Source: Phoronis australis (taxonomy: Eukaryota > Phoronida > Phoronidae). From it: a DNA stretch of 64,000 nt. Positions 20,801-27,929 of the stretch are shown one piece after another. Under the pieces are notes generated by a model. The model worked only from the letters and a program-made list of their open reading frames with translations. It did no database searches and was not told where the DNA came from. The stretch is taken from positions 630,295 to 694,294 of the forward strand of contig NMRA01000015.1 of the NCBI GenBank assembly GCA_002633005.1, given 5' to 3'. Every line of letters begins with the position of its first letter. The stretch's first letter is position 1. Position numbers and translations under genes: made by a program.

Positions 20801-22565
20801 ACACTGACTGCATAACATTGGATAGTTTTTTGACAAGTCAACCCTGACCCGTTATTTCCTTTTTTGTATTAAAAAGTTAATTTTATTTGTTGATTAAGTC
20901 ATAGAAAGTACATACTTTGATCATTGTCATGTATTTGTCTCATACTGCTTGATAAACTCTGTCAGAATAATCTATTATTTTCATACAGTCGTTGTGCACA
21001 TTCACAGAAATCATTCAACTATATTGTTTTTGTACTATAACGTATTTCTGGTGTATTATGCAAACAAGCTGTATTTTACACCATTAGTCAATGTTTTAGT
21101 CATCGAGGCACAAATTTTGCCCAGTTCCAAGTGTTTTGTGTTATTTTTGTTGCCTGACATTGCCAGAATAACTTCCTAGCAACATTCAGACTTAGTTTGC
21201 ATTTTTGCCACTAGGTGTCTCTTTTATATTTTTTAAATTTCACTGTTTACAATTAATCTACAATAGTAAAACATGTAATGTGAGTGTAATATTGTTCAAT
21301 ACAATGGCACTGATGGGACCATATTACTTGTTTTACAAAAAAGTCACCAAAACTGTTGTTTTTACAAATATAAGTTTACTAAGCTCTTTGGTGATTATTA
21401 GGTAACTTCAAACTCAAATTTCTCAAAAATGTGCAACTTTATAAGTGGGAACTTTTTAGATTTTGAAAACACTCTAATAAATGAATTAAAAAACACCAAA
21501 ATAAAGTTGCCCCCCCTAAAGTACTCACAAAAACCATTTTCTAGAGGCCCTTGAAAATCTGGCCCACCCACTACTTTGCCAATCCCAAGATGGCGTATGC
21601 ACGCATGGATAAGCGTGGTGGTGTTTTCCAACCCCAAAACGCTTCGACTCAAACGTTGACAATTAAATACGGGCGAAATGCACCTATAAAGTGAGCAAAA
21701 CCCGCCTTCTTCCATGCCTTAGAAAACATTCCCAGCTTGCCACATCAAAGTATGTCCTCCATGGAATCGTTAAGGAATGTGCGTCCATCATAGCAAAGCA
21801 GTACAGTGGCAAACTTGTCGTATCTCTACGTTAAAACAACGTTACGAAATCCTTTATAAGAAATATTCATCAACCTTTCTCACATTTGCTCTGTTTTTGT
21901 ATACCTAACACCACAGGCGTTGGATATTTTACTCTCCTACAGGTGCGCTGATGCCGTGGACTACAACATCTTGCCTCATTCTCCTGGTTGTGTTCGCGGT
22001 CATTTACTTCAGAAAATGCAACGACGTTGGCCAATTTTCAGACCACACCTTCACCACGTCTTACTCCCTAGACTCCGTCATCGATTCGTTAGGGAGCACA
22101 AGTGGTGTGGACTCGTCACCTCGCCAGGTGGACTCCTGGCCTCTAATCGAGGACACATCAGAGAAGGACGTAGATTCGGTGCCAGTGGTTGAAGACACGG
22201 CTCCAAAAAGGCCCGTGATTAGACCTTTGTCACTACTGCCGACCTTACCATGGGTAGACAAGAAAGACAGTACGCTGCATCATACAGATAAGTCTCCGAA
22301 AGAGGACGATTATACGATGCACGCAACTGAAACGCCGCCGCCGCCAGCAAAGGAAACTGAGATAAAAGATTCGCCTGTCTCTCCGGCTTCTGAGGCAACT
22401 CCGGGAGCTGGATCGCCGCTTGCTGAAGAAACGAACGCCCACGAAAACGAGCACCCATTGGGTGTTGGAGATATATCAGCCCAAAGACATAAAGATTCTG
22501 TAGATGGTTTACATTTGACTGCTTCTTCGCTTCTTGAACACTTCAGTGACAAGGATTTAGTTTAA
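2765..22565 (+). CDS. Type I membrane protein: six EGF-like domains, one TSP1 domain, TM helix, acidic tail (gene span, 5' incomplete)
   Basis: Eight exons can be placed: 2765-2893, 8135-8263, 9950-10069, 10517-10627, 13972-14082, 15014-15127, 17886-18089 (or 18074) and 21943-22565. Every junction is phase 1, so the EGF and TSP1 modules are symmetrical exons that can be added or skipped without a frameshift. The last exon is consistent: 2 + 621 bases ends exactly at the TAA. The reading order is six EGF-like modules, one TSP1 module, a hydrophobic helix (SCLILLVVFAVIYF) and a cytoplasmic tail of about 180 residues rich in Asp, Glu, Ser, Thr and Pro. The protein is expected at the cell surface, with the modules outside and disulphide bonded. 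No signal peptide or start codon was identified, so the gene begins upstream of 2765, perhaps outside the window. I do not recognise a named orthologue. Transposons and repeats fill the introns. Confidence 0.82.
2916..2939 (+). other. G-quadruplex-capable tract beside a 5' splice site
   Basis: Runs of three or more G separated by single bases (GGGAGGGAGGGAGGGGG, then AGAGGGG) lie 22 nt downstream of the donor at 2894. This meets the G3+N1-7 rule. Effect on splicing is inference. Confidence 0.6.
3250..3674 (-). repeat. 3' LTR of the BEL/Pao element
   Basis: This 425-bp LTR differs from the other LTR at only three visible positions (GATGGGG/GATGAGG, GGAAAATG/GGAAAGTG, CTCTTCC/CTCTCCC), about 99.3% identity. 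A short purine-rich stretch (GGCGGAG, read on the minus strand) abuts it as the likely polypurine tract. Confidence 0.93.
3815..5050 (-). CDS. BEL/Pao integrase with DUF5641-like C-terminus (pol fragment)
   Basis: This 411-residue open frame begins in the integrase zinc-binding region (CVLC near residue 18). It continues through the catalytic core, with a first Asp in VDFTGT, a second in SDNASTF and the Glu in PWFGGFYERL, the usual order for a DDE retroviral-type integrase. The C-terminal part (FWKRWKGEYL, then GDIVLIH and IVTEV...G) matches the DUF5641 tail that follows integrase in BEL/Pao elements. The domain is uninterrupted and the catalytic residues are present. It is cut off from upstream pol by frameshifts, so expression as part of a polyprotein is unlikely. 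Confidence 0.9.
   Translation of the reverse strand: MGQQFWIPIIRQIVKSVLRKCVLCLKVNGQPYARPLDPPLPKYRLEEAPPFTIVGVDFTGTLYYRNTTSNRNKCYVLLITCAVTRGCHLELVTDMSSEAFIRAFRRFCSRKSVPSHVISDNASTFVSSAENIRNLIESVPVENHLRQKRVKWSFIPKRAPWFGGFYERLIGITKTSLKKVLGKSCVTYDELVTLLTEIEAVINNRPLTYISSDKDDPVPLTPSHLIHGRITSTLPRQFVEIDEITDPDFTLQRDAMTSRVRYLDRLFTDFWKRWKGEYLPILRERHSQTTTHGRTQCNTINKGDIVLIHMDIEKRVNWPMGIVTEVNVGADGFVRSATIKTKGGYTNRPIAKLYPLEVNYKGGSDTSEQTATERESNQETVLDRPRRQAAQLAMEKIRKQLAHQDEQLVLV
5023..5232 (-). pseudogene. Integrase zinc-binding (H2C2-like) fragment of pol
   Basis: This short frame contains VIRCRGRLEHA and ILLPPNDRFS, typical of the segment before the H2C2 zinc finger of Pao integrase. It goes out of frame before the His pair, and the reading continues in the overlapping integrase frame. 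At least one indel lies near 5090-5130. Confidence 0.75.
5521..6159 (-). pseudogene. RNase H-like region of BEL/Pao pol
   Basis: The frame contains ELHVFCDVSSLACGAAVYL (first acidic residue in the FCD motif), LPRLELMA (acidic residue in the LEL motif), VFWTDSQITLHWI (WTDS motif) and CPSADNPADLLTRG. This series is characteristic of the Pao RNase H region. The frame stops at 5521, before the linker to integrase. The upstream part (about 6160-6270) stays open in the same frame without a Met. Confidence 0.85.
6270..6638 (-). pseudogene. RT thumb / A17-type region of BEL/Pao pol
   Basis: The frame contains GFKLRSWATND, VLGLRWNTATD and LTSTLFDPLGFLSPV. The last is the hallmark of the Pao pol A17 region. 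It is out of frame with the RT palm fragment (junction near 6620-6640) and with the RNase H fragment (near 6270-6280). Confidence 0.85.
6604..7077 (-). pseudogene. Partial BEL/Pao reverse transcriptase, fused by deletion to gag
   Basis: The RT part starts near SLNDCLETG and includes DIEKALLNVRLH (palm Asp), FLWLTDP, VLFGSRSSPFIL and the catalytic loop. The loop reads YVDN instead of the usual YVDD, so the last catalytic Asp is replaced. Everything upstream in RT, plus the protease and the rest of gag, is absent. The junction lies near 6975-7000. The N-terminal part of this frame is an out-of-frame reading of gag sequence. Confidence 0.8.
6971..7423 (-). CDS. N-terminal gag fragment of the BEL/Pao element
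   Basis: This 150-residue frame begins at an ATG just inside the primer-binding site (MEKLMNKRRAHRGK). It has a basic start, then a charged, coiled-coil-like segment (NILQQENITTEELDAVNAHI, then HDKVNLLDKLDDEI), then a Pro/Ser/Thr-rich stretch. This resembles the start of Pao gag polyproteins ahead of the DUF1759 region. It ends shortly after the deletion junction, so no zinc knuckle or protease follows. Confidence 0.7.
   Translation of the reverse strand: MEKLMNKRRAHRGKITQNLAAARNILQQENITTEELDAVNAHIQLCHDKVNLLDKLDDEIADTTPTTDIEAFYEESAEYFDNVNMKLLNLRQQRDKKQGVTTSLPMAGSLLTGAAHDSPPTPPGSVDTTAPAVAATSHSNCLLLQLFHST
7424..7442 (-). other. Primer-binding site of the BEL/Pao element
   Basis: Read on the minus strand, TGGTGCCAAGTGACCCGAG lies five bases inside the 5' LTR. 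It begins with TGG, which pairs with the CCA end of a tRNA. The tRNA identity was not determined. Confidence 0.65.
7448..7872 (-). repeat. 5' LTR of the BEL/Pao element
   Basis: This 425-bp LTR is upstream of gag in the element's orientation. It has TG/CA ends and is followed by the GAGAT target duplication. Confidence 0.93.
8135..8263 (+). CDS. EGF-like exon 2
   Basis: The exon is 129 bp, phase 1-1, with acceptor TTTCTTGCTAG and donor GTAAAC. Spacing is C-x4-C-x7-C-x8-C-x-C-x12-C, ending CPPGYTLEEDGKRC. It has the same length and Cys2-Cys3 spacing as exon 1, which suggests tandem exon duplication. Confidence 0.88.
8838..8872 (+). other. G-rich low-complexity tract
   Basis: A run of 11 G is followed by shorter G runs. 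It can form a quadruplex or reflect slippage. No gene is evident between 8264 and 9580. Confidence 0.5.
9581..9975 (+). repeat. 63-bp minisatellite derived from the EGF exon 3 splice acceptor
   Basis: The word TCAAGAC recurs at 9581, 9635, 9698, 9761, 9824, 9887 and 9950. The first spacing is 54 bp and the rest are exactly 63 bp. Each unit carries the polypyrimidine tract, the acceptor position, and the first 20 or so bases of the EGF exon. The last copy is the functional acceptor. The dinucleotide at the acceptor position is AT, AG, CG, TG, AA, AA and then AG (functional). Each 63-bp decoy copy would run into an in-frame TAA within about 27 bases. Confidence 0.9.
9950..10069 (+). CDS. EGF-like exon 3
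   Basis: The exon is 120 bp, phase 1-1, with acceptor TATTTTCTAG and donor GTAAGT. Spacing is C-x4-C-x3-C-x8-C-x-C-x13-C (from ACDLKKCEHGC to NTKC). This exon and the next three share the short Cys2-Cys3 spacing, unlike the first two. Its 5' end is the template for the upstream minisatellite. Confidence 0.88.
10517..10627 (+). CDS. EGF-like exon 4
   Basis: The exon is 111 bp, phase 1-1, with acceptor TTTCTCTTCGCAG and donor GTAAAA. Spacing is C-x4-C-x3-C-x8-C-x-C-x12-C (CEVMECEGKC to KRTC). Confidence 0.9.
10628..13733. other. Intron, no feature recognised
   Basis: I see no EGF-like cysteine pattern, repeat array or other gene in this roughly 3.1-kb intron. Short open frames here look like chance. 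Confidence 0.5.
13734..13888. mobile_element. MITE of the CAGTGGCGGAT family, copy A
   Basis: The terminal inverted repeats begin CAGTGGCGGATTTA and, from the other end, CACGGGCGGATCCAGGATT. An exact 5-bp duplication GTAGA flanks it at 13729-13733 and 13889-13893. It is 155 bp with no coding capacity. A hAT5-like assignment from the 5-bp duplication and CAG ends is inference. Confidence 0.8.
13972..14082 (+). CDS. EGF-like exon 5
   Basis: The exon is 111 bp, phase 1-1, with acceptor TTCTCAAAACAG and donor GTAAGT. Spacing is C-x4-C-x3-C-x8-C-x-C-x10-C (LCDQKLCSDIC to GNDC). The last loop is the shortest of the six. Confidence 0.88.
14083..15013. other. Intron, short dispersed repeat only
   Basis: Positions 14150-14420 share words with 2020-2270. 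Nothing coding is visible. Confidence 0.4.
15014..15127 (+). CDS. EGF-like exon 6
   Basis: The exon is 114 bp, phase 1-1, with acceptor TTATTTGTTTGTAG and donor GTGGGT. A phase-2 donor four bases downstream (GTAACA) would break the phase pattern. Spacing is C-x4-C-x3-C-x8-C-x-C-x12-C (PCYFKGCSKLC to KRSC). Confidence 0.87.
15128..16503. other. Intron, no feature recognised
   Basis: AT-rich sequence without an exon-like cysteine pattern or clear repeat boundaries. Confidence 0.45.
16504..17836 (+). repeat. Complex dispersed repeat, copy 2 (apparently full length)
   Basis: The copy starts with an imperfect palindrome (GCGCCCACATATTTATTTGT then GGACGC) and ends with GCATTTCAACGCTCTGCG. CTCF-like cores lie near 16855, 17015, 17161, 17305, 17457, about 17590 (degenerate) and 17735, with spacings of 160, 146, 144, 152, 133 and 145 bp. 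It ends 49 bp before the TSP1 exon. Confidence 0.85.
17886..18089 (+). CDS. Thrombospondin type 1 (TSP1) exon
   Basis: The acceptor is TATTCTTTTACAG and the phase is 1. The peptide starts EGEWSMWFPKGECSTTCGEG and has six cysteines (GEC, TTC, RNC, YLC, VTC, KKC) plus the two Trp and one Arg expected of a TSP1 module. The donor is uncertain: G at 18089 followed by GTGTTT, or G at 18074 followed by GTTCGT. Both keep phase 1 and both are weak. If no donor is used, the frame continues to a stop at 18287-18289, 17 bases before an AATAAA, which would give a soluble form. Confidence 0.82.
   Translation, partial: RGNGVCGFLKANAVPRVVKGRCQFSETVHVRGEISTCPIFAKEHQHTTLSLAADQKNVLNRIRVRIT
18090..18289 (+). 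CDS. Possible alternative 3' end of the TSP1 exon (soluble isoform)
   Basis: Reading through the weak donor adds 66 codons with no transmembrane segment, ending at TAG 18287-18289. An AATAAA follows at 18306-18311. The structure suits an intronic polyadenylation isoform that lacks the membrane exon. There is no transcript evidence here, so this remains inference. Confidence 0.35.
18306..18311 (+). terminator. Candidate poly(A) signal for the short isoform
   Basis: AATAAA lies 17 bases after the read-through stop codon in the intron downstream of the TSP1 exon. Confidence 0.4.
18449..21532 (+). mobile_element. Decayed DNA transposon with about 110-bp imperfect inverted ends
   Basis: The left end reads TTGTGAGTACTTTGGGGGGG and the right end, reverse complemented, TTGTGAGTACTTTAGGGGGG. 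Matching continues inwards (GCAAC; then AAAAGTTCCCAC; then TTGCACATTTTT) for about 110 bp. No clear target duplication is seen. Inside, 19090-20450 keeps broken remains of a protein-coding region on the plus strand. The superfamily is not identified. Confidence 0.6.
19090..20460 (+). pseudogene. Broken CxxC / KYHxxC-type protein inside the transposon
   Basis: Frames interrupted by stops and shifts read ECIIC then (after a stop) QEKY near 19120-19160. Near 20130 they read EAKYHRSSCYKK. At 20187-20390 there is a 69-aa frame with SDEFTVFREVFLQFCLEFIE and SKLKQDFEAVLQKAG, and near 20390-20450 CCSLCPTKRYESEL in another frame. Paired Cys and a KYHxxC motif suggest zinc-binding segments. Similar uncharacterised repetitive proteins occur in marine invertebrates as far as I recall, but I cannot name the family. 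It is not expected to be functional. Confidence 0.45.
21943..22565 (+). CDS. Last exon: transmembrane helix and cytoplasmic tail
   Basis: The acceptor is ACTCTCCTACAG and the phase is 1 (GT then GCG CTG ATG). About eight residues in, SCLILLVVFAVIYF forms one hydrophobic helix. It is followed by RKCND as a basic stop-transfer, then about 180 residues rich in Ser, Thr, Asp, Glu and Pro. The tail has repeats of the type VDSWPLIEDTSEKD / VDSVPVVEDT and a proline run in ETPPPPAKE. Stop TAA is at 22563-22565. The tail carries no enzyme motif that I recognise and is probably a disordered signalling or adaptor tail. No AATAAA is close downstream; the nearest seen is near 24432. Confidence 0.82.
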
Positions 22566-23757
22566 ACACTTTGTCGGTATCATCACCTAATCAAAGGATG
22601 TTTATAATTTCATGGGCGTACAATTGAATATTTACCCAAAAGGCGGGCATGAACTTTGCAAGCCAAATTTACCTTTGTTTTCTCCCATTTGAGCCCTGTG
22701 TGTACTAATCAAACAATCAGACGATGTGCCAATTACTGCTCAATTGAGTTTTGCCAATCACGGATGGCAGGCTGTGTACCTGCATTCATCAGTCTCCGAG
22801 TATGTATCAGTAAAGAACATTTTCCTCTTAATTCAAAAGAGGTGTGTACAACACAAGTAGAACTTGGAGTCTTGGGTCTATTACCTGAACATTTGTGAAT
22901 TTACTGTTGTGTGCCGTTCCCACAATATTTTTATTCTCTACCGGAAAAAGCTTCTCAGTAGAATTGTAGGTAAAATTGTGAACTGATTCTGGTTATCTTA
23001 AACAAATTTCGAAGTTCATCAAATTTCATTGGGTTCTAAGTTACTTGCTTTTCTCCGGTAAGGGCGTTCGCCGTCCAGATCGTTTTCTGGCATTTTTGCT
23101 GAGATGCTCTTCAAACTGTGTTCGGGTATCAGATATACGCCATTGTGCTGGTCACCTTACAACAAGTTAGACCGTTATTTGGAGTTTTATGAGTTTTACG
23201 GTATGCCTAGAGGTCAGTGCGTATCGGGAACTACGCATTATCATCGGCTCTCAAAGAGTAGACGTGTTCCATCGCAGTTTGCTAGCTCGTTAATGTCAAG
23301 AAAGCAGAATAGCCCATTCAGGCCACGGCTAAAGCGGCGTTTTCACGAAAGTGTCGGCTTACGTAGTAAATGCTAAAGCTGTGCAAAACTATTCATTGTG
23401 CGGCAGACAGCTCAAGACAGCTCAATTGTCTACGGATAACACCTTTTAGACAGCCCTTCATGAGATCTACAAGCCATGGTTAATCTTTCAAAGTACAGCG
23501 AGGCTTCAGCTTCCCCTTTATGCGACCAAACCAAAAAACTACACCACAAAGCCACATACTTGGTAAAAAACTCACGTAGTAGCATGCAGGGATCGCGCCA
23601 AGTTAAAGTGCTTAACACTACCATTGACTACAATGTCAGCGTCATTAAACCAGTTCGCTTATAGCACTGCATATCAAAATCGTGAATTCAATATGACCCC
23701 AAAGAGAAAATAGAAGAAAAGAGAATTCGAAATTAAAGTTTCTTAGCTCCTCTATAA
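22566..23757. other. 3' flank of the EGF/TSP1 gene, nothing recognised
   Basis: 3' UTR of undefined length followed by unique-looking sequence. Small open frames here have no recognisable domain. Confidence 0.4.
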
Positions 23758-23996
23758 CAGAGGCGGATCTACAGGGGGGGTTCAGGGGGTTTAACCCCCC
23801 CCCCTCGGGACAGGATCAAAAATAAAAACTGGAAAAAAAATCGCCAGAAAAACGAAATTAGCTACCAAAAATCCAAAAAAATCTTACACGGGAGGAGGGA
23901 AACCCTCTCGCGACCTTCCTTCTCCTCGGCGCTACGCGCCTCGGATTCTCTCGAAACCTAAACCCACCCCTTACTGAAATCGTAGATCTGCCACTG
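23758..23996. mobile_element. MITE of the CAGTGGCGGAT family, copy B
   Basis: The ends are CAGAGGCGGATCTAC and, reverse complemented, CAGTGGCAGATCTACG. An exact 5-bp duplication TATAA flanks it at 23753-23757 and 23997-24001. Long C/G runs lie inside the left end. Confidence 0.82.
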
Positions 23997-24544
23997 TATA
24001 AGGACGTGAATGTGACGTTTGAACGTACAGCGAGCGCCAGTGTGTTATGTCCACAAAAACGTGAGTCTCTTGTTTTTACTTGTGCCATGTCCAGGCTTCT
24101 CCGTTGTTCCTGATCGGAAAAGTGAAAAGATACACGGTGGTCAAATTCACCACAAACCCATGAATGCTTCGCCTCGTAACTCGATATCAGCTAATTAATA
24201 TATCGTCAGATTGTGTTTGTAGATGTTCAAATTTGACACCTGATCGACTTGTGGGACTGTTTTATGGTGTTTTTGAGATGCAATTGCTGATTTTGAGCAC
24301 TTTAAAATGAAAGCCCTCTAACGAGGGAGCACTTATTTAATTAGGCCTACTGACGAAATGAATGAATGAAAGGAAAGACGACACGCAATTTGCTGCATTC
24401 CGCAATCAGGTAGTAACTTTTTGACGTGCTCAATAAAGACGTTTTATGTCTATGAATAAAAAATCAATTACATTGGTACAAAACCAATTTCACACTTATT
24501 TAGTTTCCAATTGTTTCTTAGTCGAAAAAGGTGTGATTTCTGGA

Positions 24545-24742
24545 AAAATGCCAGTTTGTCCTAGTTTGAGACCAGCTAGGCTGAAAATGACAGTTTGTCC
24601 TTGTTTGAGACCAGCTAGGCTCAAGATTGCAGTTTGTCCTTTATTTGAGACCAGCTAGGCTCAAAATGACAGTTTGTCCTTGTTTGACACCAGCTAGGCT
24701 GAAAATGACAGTTTGTCCTTGTTTCAGACTAGCTAGGCTCAA
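24545..24742 (+). repeat. Minisatellite, about 43-bp unit, five copies
   Basis: The unit contains CAGTTTGTCCTTGTTTGAGA followed by CCAGCTAGGCTCAAAATGA. Five copies have small substitutions. It lies in the intergenic region between the EGF/TSP1 and Y-box genes. Confidence 0.85.
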
Positions 24743-25589
24743 AACTTAGTTGACTTCTCAGAGCGTGTCATTTATTCGTAGAACATAATTTCGAGCAATA
24801 GCAAAGTTCTTTGCAATTCCAAAACGCATCTGAGTAAAGAAAAAGTTGAGAAAACTTTTATGGTAGGCCCTATAAAGTGTTTTAAATCAAAATTTAAGTG
24901 CCTTTGACTGAGCGCTGCGGGTTTATTGCCACTTTAAGTCAACTTTCGGTAACAATCGCAGTTCCCCAGGTCTGGTATTAGTCCGTTTGAACCGGAACAT
25001 AATTGTTGCAACACAATGTGAACGCAACATATGGCTACTTTACAACGTCAACGTCTCAAGAGCAAAACGTACCTGCGAAAACACTGTGATTACGACACCT
25101 TCGGCAACATTGTGTGAGCCAAGCTTCAGATCAATTTCGACCAATGACCCCTTCTCAATGAAATTCCACTGCATTTGGGCGTAGGTAGCGGAACGCGGGG
25201 CGGGAGCGCTCTCCAGTCGGCATGAACTCGATCGAGGGCCGGGACAACGCCATCGGAACAGAGGGATGCAGGAAGCAGCAGGAGGGTAGGTGCACTAAGT
25301 GGATTGCAAAAGCAGGCGAGACGGTGAAACCCGTCGTAGCGTACGTAGGGCAAAGGCATGCAGCTGTGAAATAAGAAAAGAAAAGAAATTAATAGCGGAG
25401 AAGCATTTGTCTACCGTGCTGGATACCCTGGCCTAGACATTTTTGTTAGAAGGCCTCCTTTTTAATACTCTATGAGTGGCCTATGTTCATTCCGTGATAG
25501 ACGGGATCCCTTAAAGTAGCCCCATGTAGCAATTAAGTGAAGCACGAACAATCTGGCAAGATCAAGAGGGTCTATTCACAGATGTGTGT
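24743..25589. other. Intergenic, nothing recognised
   Basis: No gene, array or clear repeat boundary is seen. Confidence 0.4.
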
Positions 25590-25743
25590 ATGGGCGGCTC
25601 ACCATCGGGGGCTGGGGTAGCTATAGCCCCACTTTTTTCAATGCTTCGCCGCCCATGGTCTGTGGGCGGTGCACCAAAGGGGGTCTCAGTGAGGGGCTAT
25701 GCGGCTCCCTCCCCCCACATTTTTCAGTGCAGTGCGCCACCCC
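25590..25743. repeat. Two tandem copies of a short palindromic element (GGGGCTATAGCCCC family)
   Basis: Copy one (25590-25656) runs from ATGGGCGGCTCACC to GCCGCCCAT. Copy two (25662-25743) is a diverged repeat of it. Each has inverted ends around a central region close to GGGGCTATAGCCCC and a CTTTTTTCAGTGC word. Further copies are at 27930-28006, 52039-52083, 59081-59140, 59157-59216 and 63622-63675. Confidence 0.75.
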
Positions 25744-26188
25744 GGCATACCCTGAGCTCGCCTGCCATTGTGTGTGAAAACTTTGATCTGACTAGCATTT
25801 TCATACACGAATGATATCAGTTCACGTATTTGTTCTATCCCTGATCGATATTGCAAATATGCAGCGGTAGAAATATGCAATTCGTTTTAGGCAAATAAAA
25901 TAGAGTCAACAAACACTCGTCACCGGTCTTGGATTTTTTCCGACCACCGGTGAGGAAATTCAAGCACTTGTTTTTTTTTTCAAAATTGGGGGGAGGGACA
26001 AATCAATTCGACTTAATTTCGCTTAACTTTTGCCCTCGAGTCTCCCTTCCTATCATCAAAACCTCCGCTCCCACTCTCTTCGATGTCGCCAAGTTTGTAC
26101 CGTCCATCCACACCCGCCGTTGGGTAGGGGACAAATCTGGGCCGAGCCAGACAACCAAAACTCGAATCGCCAGAAAATAGGCGAATTG

Positions 26189-27226
26189 CAGTGGCGGATC
26201 TAGGATATCACAAGGGGGGGGCCAACATTTTGTCCGGCTGTAAGCATTTGCGCAAACTGAACCAAGATTGTAGATAAGCATAGCACCGTATGGGGGGAGG
26301 TCGGGAGGGGGGTTTGCCCCCTCCCGCTCAGGAAATTTTTCTGTTTTTACCTCTAAAAATCAAGCATTTTCCTTGATTCCTGAAGTATTATCCAAGCAAA
26401 AAAGGGGAAAAAAAAACAAAAAAACAAAACACGGAGAACGTGTCAAACAGGAAAAACTGAACGTACTAAAAACTCGAACTCACGACCTGTCAGCTTGAGA
26501 GCGCGTGCGTTACCACTACACCACCACGATTTAACTGCAAACCTCATACTAAAAGACCTACTTGTTTATGGTCCACAGCGTTTGCGCGCGAAACCTAACT
26601 TCTTTTCGTAATGCTTATTACACGTTTTATATTTTGTGCCATCAATTGTTAACAAATTTGTCGTATTTAAAATAGTCTTCAAATGCCCAAAAGACCAAAT
26701 TGGTTTTTCGTGTTCAGTTGGCAATAATGACGGGATTGCTTTGGAAATCGTCTTAAGATAAGTATGACAAAGAGAGTTTCTGAGTGATTCACTAAGGCTT
26801 CGATTAAAATTCACATCTTACCAGCAGCTTCTGTTTTTTCATCGTCACTCAGGTTCTATTCTCTTTAAAAAATGAAGTAAATTTTCTTCATTGCACAGTG
26901 GAGCAGACGACGAAAACGGAGTCGTAGAGCGCAGCGCCACTGCCGGTCGCCTAGGATATCGCGGGAGAGCCTATACTTAGCCATAGTTCGGTTACGAATG
27001 CGCCGTGTTCCGAATTTGACTCTTGAAATTGGATTTGAGCCCCCCCCCGCACCCAACACTAAAACTGCACACATTTAAATCTATTTTCATCCTTATAATT
27101 TTAATTACCGGGGTTAATTAATAAACTCACCATTTCCCTACGCTCTTACCGTTTTATTTTTTTTGCGGCAGCCAAGGGGGGGGGTGGGGGCCCGGGCCCC
27201 CTGGGCCCCCCCTAAATCCGCCTATG
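26189..27226. mobile_element. Longer element of the CAGTGGCGGAT family, copy C
   Basis: The ends are CAGTGGCGGATCTAGG and, reverse complemented, CATAGGCGGATTTAGG. The flanks AATTG/AATTA form a near-perfect 5-bp duplication. At 1038 bp it is longer than the other copies and contains a tRNA-like block at 26471-26523. No intact transposase frame is visible. Confidence 0.7.
26471..26523 (-). other. tRNA-like block (pol III A/B box-like), probably a SINE head
   Basis: Read on the minus strand, TGGTGTAGTGGTAACGC resembles a tRNA D-arm/A box, and GGTCGTGAGTTCGAGTT resembles a T-arm/B box, 36 bp apart. The acceptor stem is not convincing, so this is not a functional tRNA. It is more likely a tRNA-derived SINE remnant inside the larger element. 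Confidence 0.5.
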
Positions 27227-27358
27227 AATTAGATGGAACTGGATGAACTCCTAGCCGCTGGTCAGGTCAACGCCGGCTAGGCCTACATGTATACTCGAGG
27301 CAGGCGCCTCATCTCGTGATATATATCCGTCTGCGCTGGCCCCGCTATAAGGACAAGA

Positions 27359-27790
27359 TTGATTTTATTATGGTTCATTTTGGACCGAAAGTTCATTTCA
27401 TCAAAAATCCATTATTTATTTCATTGGCTTTTTTGTGGCTTCGCGAGCCGCGCCTCTAAAAAGTTACCAATCAAAACAAGAAAAGGGCACCGCGATAATA
27501 TAGATGCCATCATCGTGCCCAGTGCAATTATGAAACTTAGACTAATTTCAAACTCAGTAGTTGAGCAGCAGTTGATGTTACCTGAGGATCTTAATGTTTC
27601 TTGGACTCCAACAGGCCCCCGGCGTGTGCTGCAAATCGAAAATAAGAACCTTATAACTGAATGGTCAGAGCCCTCGAACGTTAAATCCTTGAAGCATTGC
27701 CATTGGAAGCCTTTAGTGACATTCTTTGGAATTTTCTCTTTGTGTTTCATTGTCCTAGTGCTCCCAGTCGGCCCACCACCGTGTGTTTAA
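27359..27790 (+). CDS. Hypothetical 143-aa open frame (doubtful)
   Basis: A single open frame with a possible C-terminal hydrophobic helix (PLVTFFGIFSLCFIVLVLPV) and no recognised domain. It could be a real single-exon gene, an exon, or chance. No strong promoter or poly(A) context supports it, and it lies among repeats. Confidence 0.18.
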   Translation: MILLWFILDRKFISSKIHYLFHWLFCGFASRASKKLPIKTRKGHRDNIDAIIVPSAIMKLRLISNSVVEQQLMLPEDLNVSWTPTGPRRVLQIENKNLITEWSEPSNVKSLKHCHWKPLVTFFGIFSLCFIVLVLPVGPPPCV

Positions 27791-27929
27791 CTCTGATGCC
27801 TGAAGGGCGCATTGTGATCACCTGTTCCTAAGGACCTATAGTATAGCCTAGCTAGGATAGGTAACCATGTTTTTCGAAGTGTCGGCCAACTTATTTACAA
27901 CGCTACGTAAATTTGGCACTGTAATTTAA

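Noticed and set aside
21398-21715. 105-residue minus-strand frame
   Set aside because: It spans the right end of the decayed transposon and has no recognisable domain.
24545-24742. CRISPR-like spaced repeats
   Set aside because: The units are contiguous tandem copies without unique spacers, in an animal genome; the same holds for 46028-46190.
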